A stretch of DNA of 64,000 bases from the NCBI GenBank assembly GCA_027605045.1, contig JAQFWX010000061.1, forward strand, positions 151,126-215,125. Direction: 5' to 3'. The position numbers and the translations under genes were made by a program. The notes under the pieces were generated by a model. It worked only from the letters and a program-made list of their open reading frames with translations, made no database searches and was not told the origin of the DNA. How positions within the stretch are numbered: position 1 is the stretch's first letter; every line of letters begins with the position of its first letter. Positions 48,351-61,380 of the stretch are shown one piece after another. The DNA comes from Phallus indusiatus. Lineage: Eukaryota; Basidiomycota; Agaricomycetes; Phallales; Phallaceae.

Positions 48351-50376
48351 ATGACATCTGTCAATGTCACCCTCCCATCCACATTACTACCTCACTTACC
48401 TACAAAGTTCAATGATACACTGGGTGCTTTGCTTATCGGCTTGATAATATCAACCACGTATGTGATTTTTTGTAATATTAGTGGATTTAACTTGAAAACA
48501 TAAATTTATGTAGACTCTTTGGTCTGACAACCCTTCAAACATATCTTTACTTCCGTAAGTCTCGAATATCATCATTTGAAAACTGTGCTTGAAATTATTT
48601 CTAGTCAATTATATTAAAGACAGACTATCTTTGAAATTCCTTGTGAGTCACTTCCCAAACTATTTAAACATCCATTTGCACGTCCTCCCCCCCCAACTCA
48701 ATACCCGCGATATTATTATCGCCTGTATCCATTTTTGAGTATTAACGGATTAAAATTCTGTTGGTCAGGTCGTTTCTTTGTGGTGAGTTCTGATTTTTGA
48801 TTTGAGAAAGTGAGTAACCCCTGCTAATCGAACAGGATCTTGGATTTTATGCACACCATTCTGGTCGCACACGCCTCATATCACTACCTAGTAGTTAATT
48901 TTGCCAATCCATTAGGTCTGATCCATGGAGAATGGTACGTTATATTTCCTTGAAATTTACCGCGGTCGTCTAATATGCTATTAGGAGTTTAATTGTGAGT
49001 TCTTTGACCATGCGTTCAACAATCACGGAATTAATAAAACCATGTCAGGTTGAGGTTGCGGTGACGGTAAGTATCATTGATTACATGTTGAAAGGTTTTT
49101 TCCGAGGATTAATGCATCCGCAGACAACTGTTACTCTGATTGTTCAAAGGTTTGTAGGGCGAGATGAGTTTGTCGTTCGAGTGCTGAATAATTCGTGTCA
49201 AGCTTCTTCGCGTACCGAGTTTACAAATGTACGTTTATATTATAGTGCACCTTACGGGGCTGTACTGATTTGTTTAGTGAGTGAGGGTAACTGGTGGCTC
49301 GCCATTCTTATCGTTGAGTTTTTCTTGAATTAATCTCATGATGTCAACACTAACGGTAAATATATATAGGTGGGTTTGGCGCTTGGACATTCTGGTACAT
49401 TCATATCTTATCGATTATATCCGAAAGAAATGAGCTCAAAACCTGTACAGGTTTGGGGATCGCATCGACAGTTCGTCTGTAAGTGGATTACCCCCCTCAT
49501 CGTGCCCCTATGCCTGTGCCTCACTTCATTTTTTTGCAAGTTTCCAAATCGGAGTATTCAGCAATATCCCTCATATATCGGTATATCACTTCTCCTCGCA
49601 TATAACGCGTGGATATCACTGAAACCTGTTGTTGCATAAGGATATTCTGTCATCGACTTTGATAGTCATGGCAGTCAACGATGTATTAATAACATTTTCG
49701 CTGTGTTATTATTTGCGCAAAACACAAAAGAGTATGCAACAGTTAGTATATCCAATTCTCCTTCCCTCCTGGTTTTAGAGCTCATTCTTTGTTTAGACGA
49801 CACGATGCTATTCGCCTTCTTATAGTCTATAGCATAGAGACAGGGTTATTGACCAGGTTTGCGTGAAAGTCTTGTGATAGTAAAACATGCAAGCTAATCT
49901 GATGGTAGCGTTGTTGTGATTGCAGATGCTATTTTTGCGTTAACCATGCCTGGTAATTGGGTCTTTATCGGTAGGCAGCGGATTGTCAAGTCATTTTCCA
50001 CGGAGAAATTTAATAAATAACGTATCAGGGGTTGAATTATGCTTAGCAAAATGTGAGCTCTCGATGTGGTATACATGATCTATGTTCCAGAAAATTAATA
50101 ACACTCCACAGTGTACACAAACTCGTTTTTAACGATGTAAGTGGTCTCTTGGTTTCATGAGCTTACGAACTAACATCCGCTGACAGCCTTAATTCCCGCC
50201 AAACTCTTCGAAGAAAATTTGGTAGAAGAAGTGCAAATGAGGGGAGTAAACCGGCGCAACTGGAGGACCAGGGGTTGGTGACAATCTCTTGGGAAGAGCA
50301 TCAAAATCCCTCTCGGGACATTCACCTTTTAGAGATAGTAAGTTGCCTTTTACCTCCAAAAAAAAAGCTCCATTGA
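48351..50376 (+). CDS. DUF6534-like seven-helix membrane protein
   Basis: Eighteen exons sum to 1011 nt (336 residues), typical of this basidiomycete family of unknown function. Motifs in order are TLGALLIGLIISTTLFGLTT, TYLYFLNYIKDRLSLKFLVV, LDFMHTILVAHASYHYLV, VEVAVTTTVTLIVQSFFAYR, GNWWLAILIVGLALGH, LIVMAVNDVLITFSLCYYL, AIRLLIVYSIETGLLTS, IFALTMPGNWVFIG and LYTNSFLTILNSR. This gives about seven hydrophobic segments and a cytosolic tail. Exon 4 is 14 nt (48769-48782), exon 6 is 10 nt (48985-48994) and exon 7 is 18 nt (49049-49066). All phases agree. Exon 12 (49555-49580) uses an internal acceptor and is the least certain. Function unknown; a receptor-like role is only a guess. Confidence 0.87.
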
Positions 50377-50916
50377 AGTTGCTTTTAGAAAAAGACCAAT
50401 GTATAACAATAGGACTGAATAATACAATGATAACCTGTAATCTACTACCAGTTTGCGTAGGGTTGACTAGCTATTTCGTCAAAGAATTTATGTCAACATC
50501 TTGCAGTTGATTTAAAAAAATGATATATATACTATAATATAATAATCAGTGATCTCCCTGACCTGCCCTCAGCTGGCACATTTAATTTTAACCCTCAAAT
50601 CATGTCAACAAGTCTACCGATATGCGCAAAATATTTTCTGCAAGTTACGGTACAGACGCGGAAAAGGACCGTTCCGGATACAATCTTGGGCCGAGCCGCA
50701 CTCCGCCCATTTTGAAACTCAGAATGCGATGCTGCGACTCGGAAGTGGCACGATGTTTCAGATGTCTCGAAAGTTGGGGGATACCCATCTATTTTACTAG
50801 AGCCTAGAGCCTAGTCGCAGACGTTATTTATATAACAGAAAAGAATTATAATGTAGGAAGCTGTAGTGATACAGGACAAATACAAGAGATAACGAAAATA
50901 AGGCTGAGAAAATGGC
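50377..50916. other. Convergent 3' intergenic region
   Basis: About 540 bp between the DUF6534-like gene and the 3' end of the H4 gene. No gene recognised; an AT-rich stretch lies near 50520. Confidence 0.6.
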
Positions 50917-51562
<646 letters not shown>

Positions 51563-53311
51563 ATGGACGCGCAGAAATGAGTGAGGTCGCGTCCAAACCT
51601 TATTTTACTTTTCGAACTACGCGTTGGTCCGTGCGTCAAGGACAAAGCTCAACAAACAAAAACTCAGTCTCGGGCGTCTAAACTTTTTGTCTCTTGACCA
51701 CCATCATACTATGTCGTCCTTCTGTCTGTCTGATGTCCTTCTTCCTTCTTTTTCATGGAGGACATAAAACAGCCTTTCGCCTCATCCTTTGAGGAATTCT
51801 ACCGTTCCTGCAAGTTTCTTTTCACCCTTTGATTGCATCTATGTTCGCGAATCGCGACCTTTACCAATATTACTTCGAGGGAACTCGTCCTTACACTTCG
51901 CTGGCCTTGCCATACATGCACAATTCAAATTCAATAAATAAATAAATATTTTCATTCCAAAAACATTATACATAGCCAATGTCCCGGAATCGTCAAAGTC
52001 TCACTTATTCACTTAATTATTCAATGTCTCTGAACACTCCCACATCATTTAATTATCCTTTCAAGCAACTCCTACACAAGCTCGTTTATCATACTTCTCC
52101 CCGCTCGCCCCATTTTCTAAAACATTCTCAACCCAAAACCCTTTTCCTTGCCTTTCGGAGTTCACAGAGACTACTAAATCGGTCCGACTTCCTTATTCAA
52201 TTCAATCATAGTAAACTGGAAGAATGCTGAGCCTTCGGTCGCCTAATGGTTGCTTAATGGCTTGATCTGGCTCGTGTGTATGTATATGAATACCCATAGG
52301 TCATTCAAATCGAACCGAAATAGAATGTCATAGTGGGACACTGTTGGGGATCCGAATAGGTCCGATGTCTATTCAATACTTTAAGGAAGAAATGAAGCAC
52401 GGAAAATGAAAAGGAGATATTAAATTTCATATCCGAATGCGAATACTCTGTGTGCCATGAATTCCTTTTCACCACGTTACTTTGATCATTTCACCTTTTC
52501 CCCGATCTCACAGCATTTTTTTTATAAAGAATAATAAAAAAAAAACAAAGTTGGCATCGCCGCGATAATCCCAACTGGCAAATTCTGAACAACTTATTGA
52601 TAAAGCATTTTCATTTTAAACTTTTAGCGATTATCTAGACCTATCATGAACGCTAATCACCCGGTTCTCTCATTGTCACTAAATTCCAGTCACTTGCAAC
52701 CCGAGCTCAACCGGAGCACCGTCAAGCGTGAAAGTGTCAACTACTTTCGTAACCCGATCTGCCTATACTGGCCTAAAGTAGAACACATCACCGCATTATC
52801 ACAGAGCAGCAGAAGTGCAGATTAAACGTGTCTATTATTATTCCACAAAGTAAATAAAGCCTAATAAATTTGACAGTACATAGTTGGAAGGATTGTTGGA
52901 AGGCGAATATTATTACCATTAGCGGGCGAAATGGGAAAATGGAAAAAAATAAAAATCACAACACAACCACACCAAAAGAACAAGAAAAACAAAACACAAA
53001 AGGATCGAAACAAAAAAGTCGAAAATATTATAATAATAATCGCAAAAAAAGGCATACAGTAAATACCACACACAAAAAAGATACAGCAATCCCCCGACAA
53101 TGCATGCATCACAAAGGGTGCAATTGTATACGGCTGAATATAATATATAATAATAAGCGTCTTCAATCGGTTACTTTTGTGGGGAGGAAAAGGGGGAAAG
53201 TTCCAAGCACTTTCTAATAATAACATGACGATGACGTCCAGTTGCTGACAGTTCTTGTCTTGCTTATTGCTAGTCGAGGAAAATTACAACCAGTGAAGTC
53301 ACGACTTTAAC
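51563..53311. other. Intergenic region, no gene recognised
   Basis: About 1.7 kb, AT-rich, with homopolymer A/T runs around 52515-52550 and 52950-53060. One open frame (52870-53217) is Lys/Asn-rich because of the A-rich composition and is not accepted as coding. Confidence 0.55.
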
Positions 53312-56300
53312 TTATTGGGGTGAAGGTGGCATACGCGACCTGTAATCCTCTCGTTCGCGATCCCGATCATGATAGTCGTCTTTGGGACTAAGGGGTCCCT
53401 TCCCTTGTCGAGAATTAGGAGAATATTCCGAACGGCTCCCGTCTGGCGAATTGTTATATGGGTTCATCAGGCCCCGCATTCCAGATGGCATGTTAGGCGA
53501 ATCAGGTCCGTATCTCTCGCGGTCCCGCTCCTTCTCGCCTCTATCCTTCTCTGAAGGTGACCGCGAATCATCATAAGATGATCGCGAAAGGGAATGAGAA
53601 TGCACCGGTCCAGTAGGCGATCCACGTTGCTGGGATATCGATGGCTGTTGTTGATTGAATGTCTGTATGGAAGGTACCTTCAAAGATGATGATGAATGCG
53701 GGTGTCCGCCTTCCTCGTCGTGTACAGACCCTCTTGTTCCACCAGCACGCGGTGATCTCGCTACAGGAGGCGGAGATACATTTCCATGAGACATTGAATC
53801 GTTCACTTCGTTGCCTTCCAGCTCGCGTTCGCGTTCGAAATCTGCGCCGCCCATAGCGGAACTTCCGTCTGGCTCTTGATCATCAGGGGGCTGGTCCATA
53901 GGCGATGACGACTTTGATGTATGAGCATGTGGGCGAACATGAGACGTGGACGCGGTTGGCTGCGGCGGTTTATCGTCAATATTAATGGCAGCTGTAACAG
54001 CCGCATGTCTGCCGCCTAGAGGACTAAGACGGGACAAACGTGATTGAGAAAAGAGAGAACGATGCGAAGGGGAAAGCTCAATGCCCGAACTCACCCGCCT
54101 TCGATGAACGTCTGTCTGACGTAGTCTTGAAGAAGACTAGCGTTATCTAGTTCTTGCAATAAGTGTTTAATCGTGTTCTGACCCAATCCGAAATAATCCG
54201 GGCCAGAAACAGAATTAGAGTGTTGCCTGTTTAGTTGGTTTTAAATGTATTCATAGTCTGCTTTGCAAAAGATGTAGAATCGCTTCAAACGTACCGATTG
54301 CGTATCTTGTTTGCAGCTTTAACAATCACACTCCACGCGCCAGTCGCTGTTCCAGCAATGATAGGATGTTCTACATCGTCGCTCGCAACAATCTTAAACC
54401 TGTTCAAATATTCATGAACACGAAATGCGAAACATTGATAGATCGCTGACCTTGGTCCATTTCCGCCGTCTACGTCTGCACCATGAAGAATGGTACATGT
54501 GTATTGGGCCTCTGTTTCCGGGTTGTGCATTGAAAAGTACCGCCTGACGTGATGGTGAGATATCAACTCAAGTTCAAGTTAATGAAGAGAACGCGGGTAC
54601 CTAGTCACTTCGTAACCAACCGGGAAGATATACCTTTCAGTATGAAAGTGCTTTTCCAGACAAACTTTCCCTAGATTGCGAACTGTCATTATGCCCACAT
54701 TCAACGGAAGCTGAGGTCTTCCACCAGATATTCTATTAGACAATAATAAGCATATGTTTCATTACGTTTCTAGACTTAGTGGTTAACCTTGGAACGGTTG
54801 GGATGCTATAGCTCTTGCTTTGAACCGTATGCGCTTTCAAACGTTTCGGTTTGGTGCTGCGGGGTCTGGGAAGAGCTAGAGGGGGAGGTGGGGGAGCGTG
54901 CGCATTAGATCTGCTGGAATTACGAGCATCAGCGACCGACGATAAACTGGATGATCTTAAGAGAAAACTGAGATGGATTAAGATATATTTACGCACCGAT
55001 TTCTCGGCGGGGGACCGGTCGGAGGCAAAGCAGGAGGAGCAGGACTGTATGACCTGGAAGGTGAGCTATCGCGTCTGATAATATTCACCGGCATGGACGG
55101 TGGAGGAACAGGAGGCGATGCGGACCGTTCTTTAACAGGTCCTTGTCGACGGGAGGACCCAGGCATGGGTGGCTCTAAGCCATCATGGTGATTACGTCGG
55201 TCCACTGAATGTGCCACTTCCTCGTCAGATAAGCCCTTCTCGGCATCGCGCGCGGATTTGCTTTGCCTTGATCTACGCTTTCTGACAGGGGCTTCTGCAG
55301 CGCTGACGGCCGAAACGGAACCAGCTCGACCTTTGCGAGATCTACCGCCTCTAGCACCGCTCCCACGCGGTGCTTGTTCTTGGACAGGAGGAGATGGAGA
55401 GCCATTTGCGAAAGCCGCGGACTGTGATGATGTAGATGAAACAGGTTTGGACAGGGAGCCAGATGATTGCTGTAGCTGCTGTTGATGATATTGGCCTAAT
55501 CTGACCCTTTTGCTAGCGACCTCCTCATCCACGTCTAGTGGGCGCTTGTGAGAAGAGTATTCGGAGAGCGGACTGCAAGAAGCAAGAAATTTAATATGAA
55601 ATAAATAAATGAATGAATGAATAGATGCATCATCAAAAAAAAAAAAGGAAATCCCGACCTTGCTGAAGGTGGAGTTCTTGAACGAGGGCCAGAATGGGCG
55701 TACGACGGATAATATGGGTCATGAATTAGATGTGACTGCGACGAAGCCTGAGGAGGATGATGAGGATGATGACGGCTGGGCTGTGTCGAAGCAGCGTTAT
55801 TATTACTACCACCATCATTGCTGTTAGCGTGTGCTTGAAATTGTGAAATAGAAGTGGCCGAAGCGGACGACTGGTGACGATGGTATGGCGTTGGTGTCGA
55901 TTCTGGGGAATACACCGGATGGGCCTGCGTGGAATTCACCGGTCCGGCCGGTGGAGGATAGGAATAGCGGTCTCTGTCAGGTACGGCATAGGGCCTGCTC
56001 CCATTTTCCACGCCATTGATGGTGCTCGCAGTAAAGTCTCGCCGATCATAATTTACGGACGGCCTATGCGGTGGCGGAAGGTCGTCGTCGGAATCTTCGT
56101 CCAAAAACCGCTGCAGGGCGGCCTCTCGAGAACCACGGATGGGTGGTGGAGCACTTCTGGACGAATATACATCTGACACACCCCGAGAAGACGTTGCCAG
56201 CGAAGTGCTGGCAGCTGGAGTTGATGATGGTGACGATTGTGAGACATTCATGTCGTGAATACGGTCGAGGAGCATACTATCGATTACGGCGTTGGGAAAC

Positions 56301-56531
56301 GTAGCTAAAAATGCATGACAAAACGCACTCTCGTTCTCGTACCAATCGACGATTTTGCTCTCCAGCCCGTTGTAAATCTACATACATTGCGTTGAATTTT
56401 TGCTCCATTTCGATATAGAGACGTTTGAGCCGCTTGTAGCGGTCGTAGACAGGGTCTTGGTCATGCTGGACCGAGGCGGATGGCAATGACGGTGGTGGTG
56501 GCATCGAACGACTTGTATAATGGTTGTCCAT
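53312..56531 (-). CDS. FYRN/FYRC-domain protein (TBRG1-like), predicted chromatin-associated
   Basis: Start ATG 56531. The N-terminus has a short helix VYDRYKRLKRLYIEMEQKFN continuing into a coil, then long Ser/Pro/His-rich disordered sequence with basic clusters (VRKRRSRQSKS). The FYRN part is RPQLPLNVGIMTVRNLGKV, then HTERYIFPVGYEVTR and RYFSMHNPETEAQYTC. FYRC follows: GPRFKIVASDDVEHPIIAGT, GAWSVIVKAANKIRNR and SGPDYFGLGQNTIKHLLQEL. FYRN and FYRC together occur in MLL/KMT2-type methyltransferases and in TBRG1. There is no SET or PHD domain here, so the TBRG1 layout fits better. The tail is disordered and ends at 53312. Confidence 0.88.
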
Positions 56532-59500
56532 GCCAGCGAAGGTAGAGGCAGGAAAGAAAGAGCGAGAATGCGAAGAGACGCGGTTGACCTAGAGGGGTAT
56601 ACGCCGCTTACTGCGCCGGACCCCTGGATGATGGACCCAAAGACGTTCGATTATTGTTCCCATTGGCTATTGTCGATAGAGTTCAAGGGCGTCGGAATCG
56701 TGCCTGGCAGCAACGATGGGAGTTTTTTTCATAAAAAAACACTGACCATTCTTTGTTTGTTATACTTGGCGAAGTATCTTCGTTGATAGAACTCTGCGGG
56801 CTATTACAATTAGTCGCACCATAGATAACCATGGCCCAGGGGCACGGCTCGCATGGCCTGGACTGGCTGGAGCCTATTTAGGATAGACCGCAATAAACAC
56901 GTTGCATCTTATGTCACGCGCGGGGCGCAAATTAGAGATTTACCCACATTTGTCTCTTTGACCCATTACATCCTGCGTTTTCCAATGTTACCGGCAGATA
57001 CCGCCAAAACCCATCAGTGTTTTTCAGTTCAAGTTGTATGTAATGGCTATGCCGGCACTTAGTTGTACGTGCAAATTCCAATCAATTGCCAACCTGGCGC
57101 GCTTTTGAACCTATGCAGCGGCGATGCATGATCGATTCAATTCCATTTAGTTAATTCCCTACCCCTATACTATCGATTGTCTTATATGAAGGCCTTTTGA
57201 AAATGGGGATTATTATTGAATAGCCCAAGTGAAGCCTAATCGATTCACTACTTTAGTGGCTACTTTGTTTCAGGAGGCGCGTTCGCTCGTTCTCTTCCGA
57301 TTTCCGGATACTCCACAAACCTGCATTCCTTTGTCGCAATTTATGAGGCCGTCCAGACTTAAAATAATATAGACAGCCCAACTTCGGACCTGAATGGTAG
57401 GCATGTTCCTTCTTCCGTCACCCTTTTTGTGTCCAGCTAGACTTCTCGTCACTTTGATCTACGCCACACAGCGTTCTTTCCTTTCCGGCTTCAGAATTTT
57501 CAGCCTGGAAGAACCTATATTGAATCTTGAATTTTGGTATCATACGATAAGAACAAGACTGCGTATTCGCCTCATCTTATAAGCAGAAACCAACTGCCCA
57601 AGTATAAATGCGACCCACGGAGAGATGAAACCCCCACAAAAAAAACTGCAGAAAGAAAATCTTTTTTTACAATACGTATAGCACTTGTATGTGTAGGGGT
57701 TGAGAGGTCCCTGCCCTCGGTTCCTTAAAACCGCCTCTCCCACATGTTCCTATCTTGCCGAGAGACCGCATCTTCGACTCAACCTCGGAACAGCCGAAAA
57801 TATGATTCACCCTGTGAGCTGTTCACACGCAAACAATGTATCGGATGTTTGAGGATCCTCAAGGGCTCGTTCACAAAGCTCATGTGATCGAGTTTTTGTC
57901 GCCTAGCTATTCTCGATCTTCTTCCCCACACGCACCGAAATTTACAAATATGTCAGCACAGGTCAGCACCCAAAAAAAATTACTCCAAATGATTCAACCT
58001 CTTGAAGCAAGTGCCAAGAGCGTTCAATTCCATTGACTACACCCTCCCTGACCAATTTATACCACCAGGCGAAAATATAAATTGCTGCGGGTAATTAAAG
58101 ACAACAGCTTGATCAACAGATTCTATAATTACCTAAGTTTTTGATAAACGTGTATCTCCGACCCGACGTATACTTATGACGTCAATTTCCTTTCTTGGCT
58201 CCTCACTTACTTTCAAGCTGAACAAAAAAGCTCGTCCCGTAGCTCCGAATATTCGACCTAGCCTTATAAACTAGAACGAACTCAAGAATACTGGGTAATA
58301 TTTGAAGATCCATTCTTAGAATAATCGACCAAATCTTATTACCTCATGCTACACTAACCCCTGATCATAGGTACGGCTAAATATGGGGTTTCCATATTTG
58401 GTTTGAATAGTTTTCATCGTATATCTATTCGCAAAAAAAACTATGTCGTCGGTATGTCGACGGACCTGGGAAGTGCCACATTGAATCTAGAAACTGTTGT
58501 GTAACATCAGTTAGCTCGGCGTCGACCTGCTCGGACTTGGACGAAGCGCTCTTTCCATACATTTTTGTTCCATTGTCTTGCGGAAAGATTGGATAACCAA
58601 TGTGTATACTCCAAGTACCGATACCGACCCCCGGTTGTTTTGATTGGGCCACCGCAGCTCTAGACCGGCAGTCATGGGAGCCTTCATCGCAGGGTCGGAC
58701 CAGTTAGTTTATTGATGACTGACTAATGATTACTGATTGATCATGTTTTTTTTGACTATCATGCTTAGGTTGGAGCAAATTATAATGGAGCTTTTGAAAG
58801 ATTCGCACACTAGTGGCCTTTGTTGCTATGCTGTTACCCTCCTTGACTGACAGTTGTCAATGTTCCACACAGCTACTGCTTCCATTAGTGTAATTCTATC
58901 CGAGAGAACGCATGATTGTCGGGCGGTATCTTTACCTTTCAAGAAGTACCTCATCATCATTTTTTTAATTATGCACAAACCCAACTCACCTCTACGGCAT
59001 GTGCTTTTACGCGCTAGCATGATGTCCGTGAGCGCTGAAACGCATTGACTCCTATAACTCTAATAAGTGCCTGACAACTTAATTGTTCTTCAAATATTAT
59101 AACCAAAATGTTTTGAATAATGGTGATCCACATTCGGGCTAACAATTTGCCTCTAGATCTGGTCAACTGGCACCCAATCGTCCTAATACCTCTGATTTTT
59201 TACCATTCCGATCATGACCTCCGAATGATCTAAACACCCATGGATGAAGTTTACACCGGCTGGATGAATGTCCGTATCCTTTAAGTTGTGAGTCGTTTGA
59301 TGGACATCGCCACACCACATGTACATCACACGATGGCGTCTTCAGGCAGTAAACGCAATGCCCATGCCGTACCTTGTCTGGTAGCGTATTCCCTGGGGTA
59401 TGAAAAGTTTGGTAAAGCTTGGCATAACTGTTACTTTCATGAAATCGGTTCGCGGCTAGGACTCGAAAGAATTTTGCTTCTCAGATAATTGTAAAATCAA

Positions 59501-60587
59501 TCCTCCATCCGTCACGGTTCTCTTATCGCTTCTCTGAAATTATCTGTATTGATACTTGCCACGAATGGATTGGTTTTACTCACGTTATTTTATAACTTGA
59601 CCCCGCCATTTTTGATAACCAGTTGTTAGACCTATAAAATCAGGCGCATGACTCTCTTCAATTAAGGGCAATTGATTACCTGACAATCATTTGTAGTAGT
59701 ATAACGCAGGGTTGTCATGCTACTTAGGTTCCGGCTCCTCAGGTTGAATGAACTTAATCTCCTAATTCATTAAAATTTGACGCGAGGCTTTGCAAATGAT
59801 TGTCAAAACGTATCAGATACGTCAGGGTAAAACAAAGTTTTTAAAAGTGTTCTTGAAAGGGCTCAGCTCAGGGGTTAATTTGGCGGAGAAGACTTACCCG
59901 TGCAACTCGTAAGAAGTTGGATTCTTGAATTGTCATGTACATAGTCCTAACATTTCACTGATTAATTATGAAATGTTAATTCACTGGAAAGCCCGAGGCG
60001 AGAAAGGAACTCAACATGACATTTCGGCCCAAATTCATAGCTTCCAATCCATTCCCATGAGATTATAACATAATTTGATTAGGAATCCATTTTCCCGAAC
60101 CCTCCGCTCGATTATCCAGAGGAACCAGCTGAGAAGCAGCCGCAAGTTGGATCAATTGCGAAATGTCACTGCGGCGAAGAAGCTAGTCATAATATGAACT
60201 CGAGAATTTCCTTGCAGCGCCGAAGGCGTCCCATAGGAGCTCTTGTTTTTTATTCAAAACCTGGATATCATTTTCTAAGGTTCTCGACGATCCCATGATC
60301 CATCTCGATAATAATTAATTATGAGTTCCCACCTAAAAAGGGGAAGTTTAATTTTATGAGAAAATTGACCTCAGAAACTTACGATCATTTCCATTTGAAC
60401 TCTCAACGATATAGGATTGCAAAGTCAACTGACAGCTCCCGGCGAGTTCCAGCAATACGCGGTTCGCGTGAATGTGGCGCTTAAACTCGTACCGATCATA
60501 CTTACGTAATGAGGGTGACATATTCTGTCACAGATCCGTCCATCTCAGTTCTCTCGACACCGACTACACCTTTCTACACCCGAAGGG
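56532..60587. other. 4 kb gene-poor region
   Basis: The longest stretch without a supportable gene. Only short motif-free frames occur on either strand, for example 56853-57062, 57836-58036 and 58425-58652. None could be linked by splice sites to a recognisable protein. The first few hundred bases should include the FYR gene promoter. No tRNA, rRNA or transposase was recognised. Confidence 0.5.
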
Positions 60588-60972
60588 ATGTCGTTCACAC
60601 CATTTGAAGATACCACAGCCTGGGGTGCCACCTCAGCTCCGGAAGGAGAGGTTGACATTGTTTCTGTTGCTATGAAAAAAGACCGTACTCTCAGGTATTC
60701 GCTTTGTAATCTATTTGGAGATGATCAGATTATTGACTTAACGTTCTCACTTCAAACCGGACTACAGAGAGATTCAAGCTGCCCAAGAGGACTTACGAGG
60801 TTCTATTCAATTCTTTAATACTCAAATTGTTGGATTTCATGATTTTATCGATTTAGCTCTGCTTACACGAGTGAAAGAGGTTCAAGGAGAAGTAGACAAA
60901 CTCACATCAGGCAACCAGACACTACAACTGTATATTGATAATTTGACGAAACAACTCGCTCGACAACAGTGA
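60588..60972 (+). CDS. Short coiled-coil protein, SCOC-like
   Basis: Three exons (60588-60694, 60768-60799, 60857-60972) give 84 residues. The N-terminal half is acidic and disordered (MSFTPFEDTTAWGATSAPEG). After EIQAAQEDLRALLTRVKEV a heptad-rich coiled coil ends in TSGNQTLQLYIDNLTKQLAR. The final part (ENQxLxxYIxNL pattern) matches SCOC, a small Golgi coiled-coil protein linked to Arl1 and autophagy in animals. The small size and position of the motif at the extreme C-terminus fit the family. The role in fungi is inferred from homology only. Confidence 0.82.
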
Positions 60973-61380
60973 TGATATTCAGCATACGCAACCACTATGT
61001 CAAATCAAATCGGAACATAGAATATGGAAGTAACAAAACTAAAATTGAATCCTCTATATCACCTGCTTGCAAACTATCAAACAAGTACAGAATATTTAAA
61101 TAAGGCGTCTTTCCAAAACGGCATACTATAAAGGGAAGTTCGGAGGGGAAGAGAAAAAACGGAAAGATTTATAAGGGAAAAAAGATGCAAGCAAGGTTAC
61201 AAAAATAACGAAAGGAAAAGAAACCTTGATTGGAAATAAAGGGTATTGTTCTTTGTATCCTGACGGATCGCATGGCTAATTTTTTTTTGCGATCAGGAAT
61301 GGTACTGTGTTTGCCATTGATTAGAAAACATAACACTATTATTTTGGTGTGAAAGGGATACTCACAAGTAAATCGTCCAG
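60973..61380. other. Convergent 3' intergenic region
   Basis: About 400 bp of AT- and A-rich sequence between two convergent stop codons. No feature recognised. Confidence 0.6.

Noticed and set aside
52870..53217. 115-codon Lys/Asn-rich frame
   Set aside because: Composition follows from A-rich intergenic DNA; the protein has no fold-like pattern.
58425..58652. 75-codon frame on the - strand in the gene-poor region
   Set aside because: No motif, no clear start context, and no flanking exons found; chance frame more likely.
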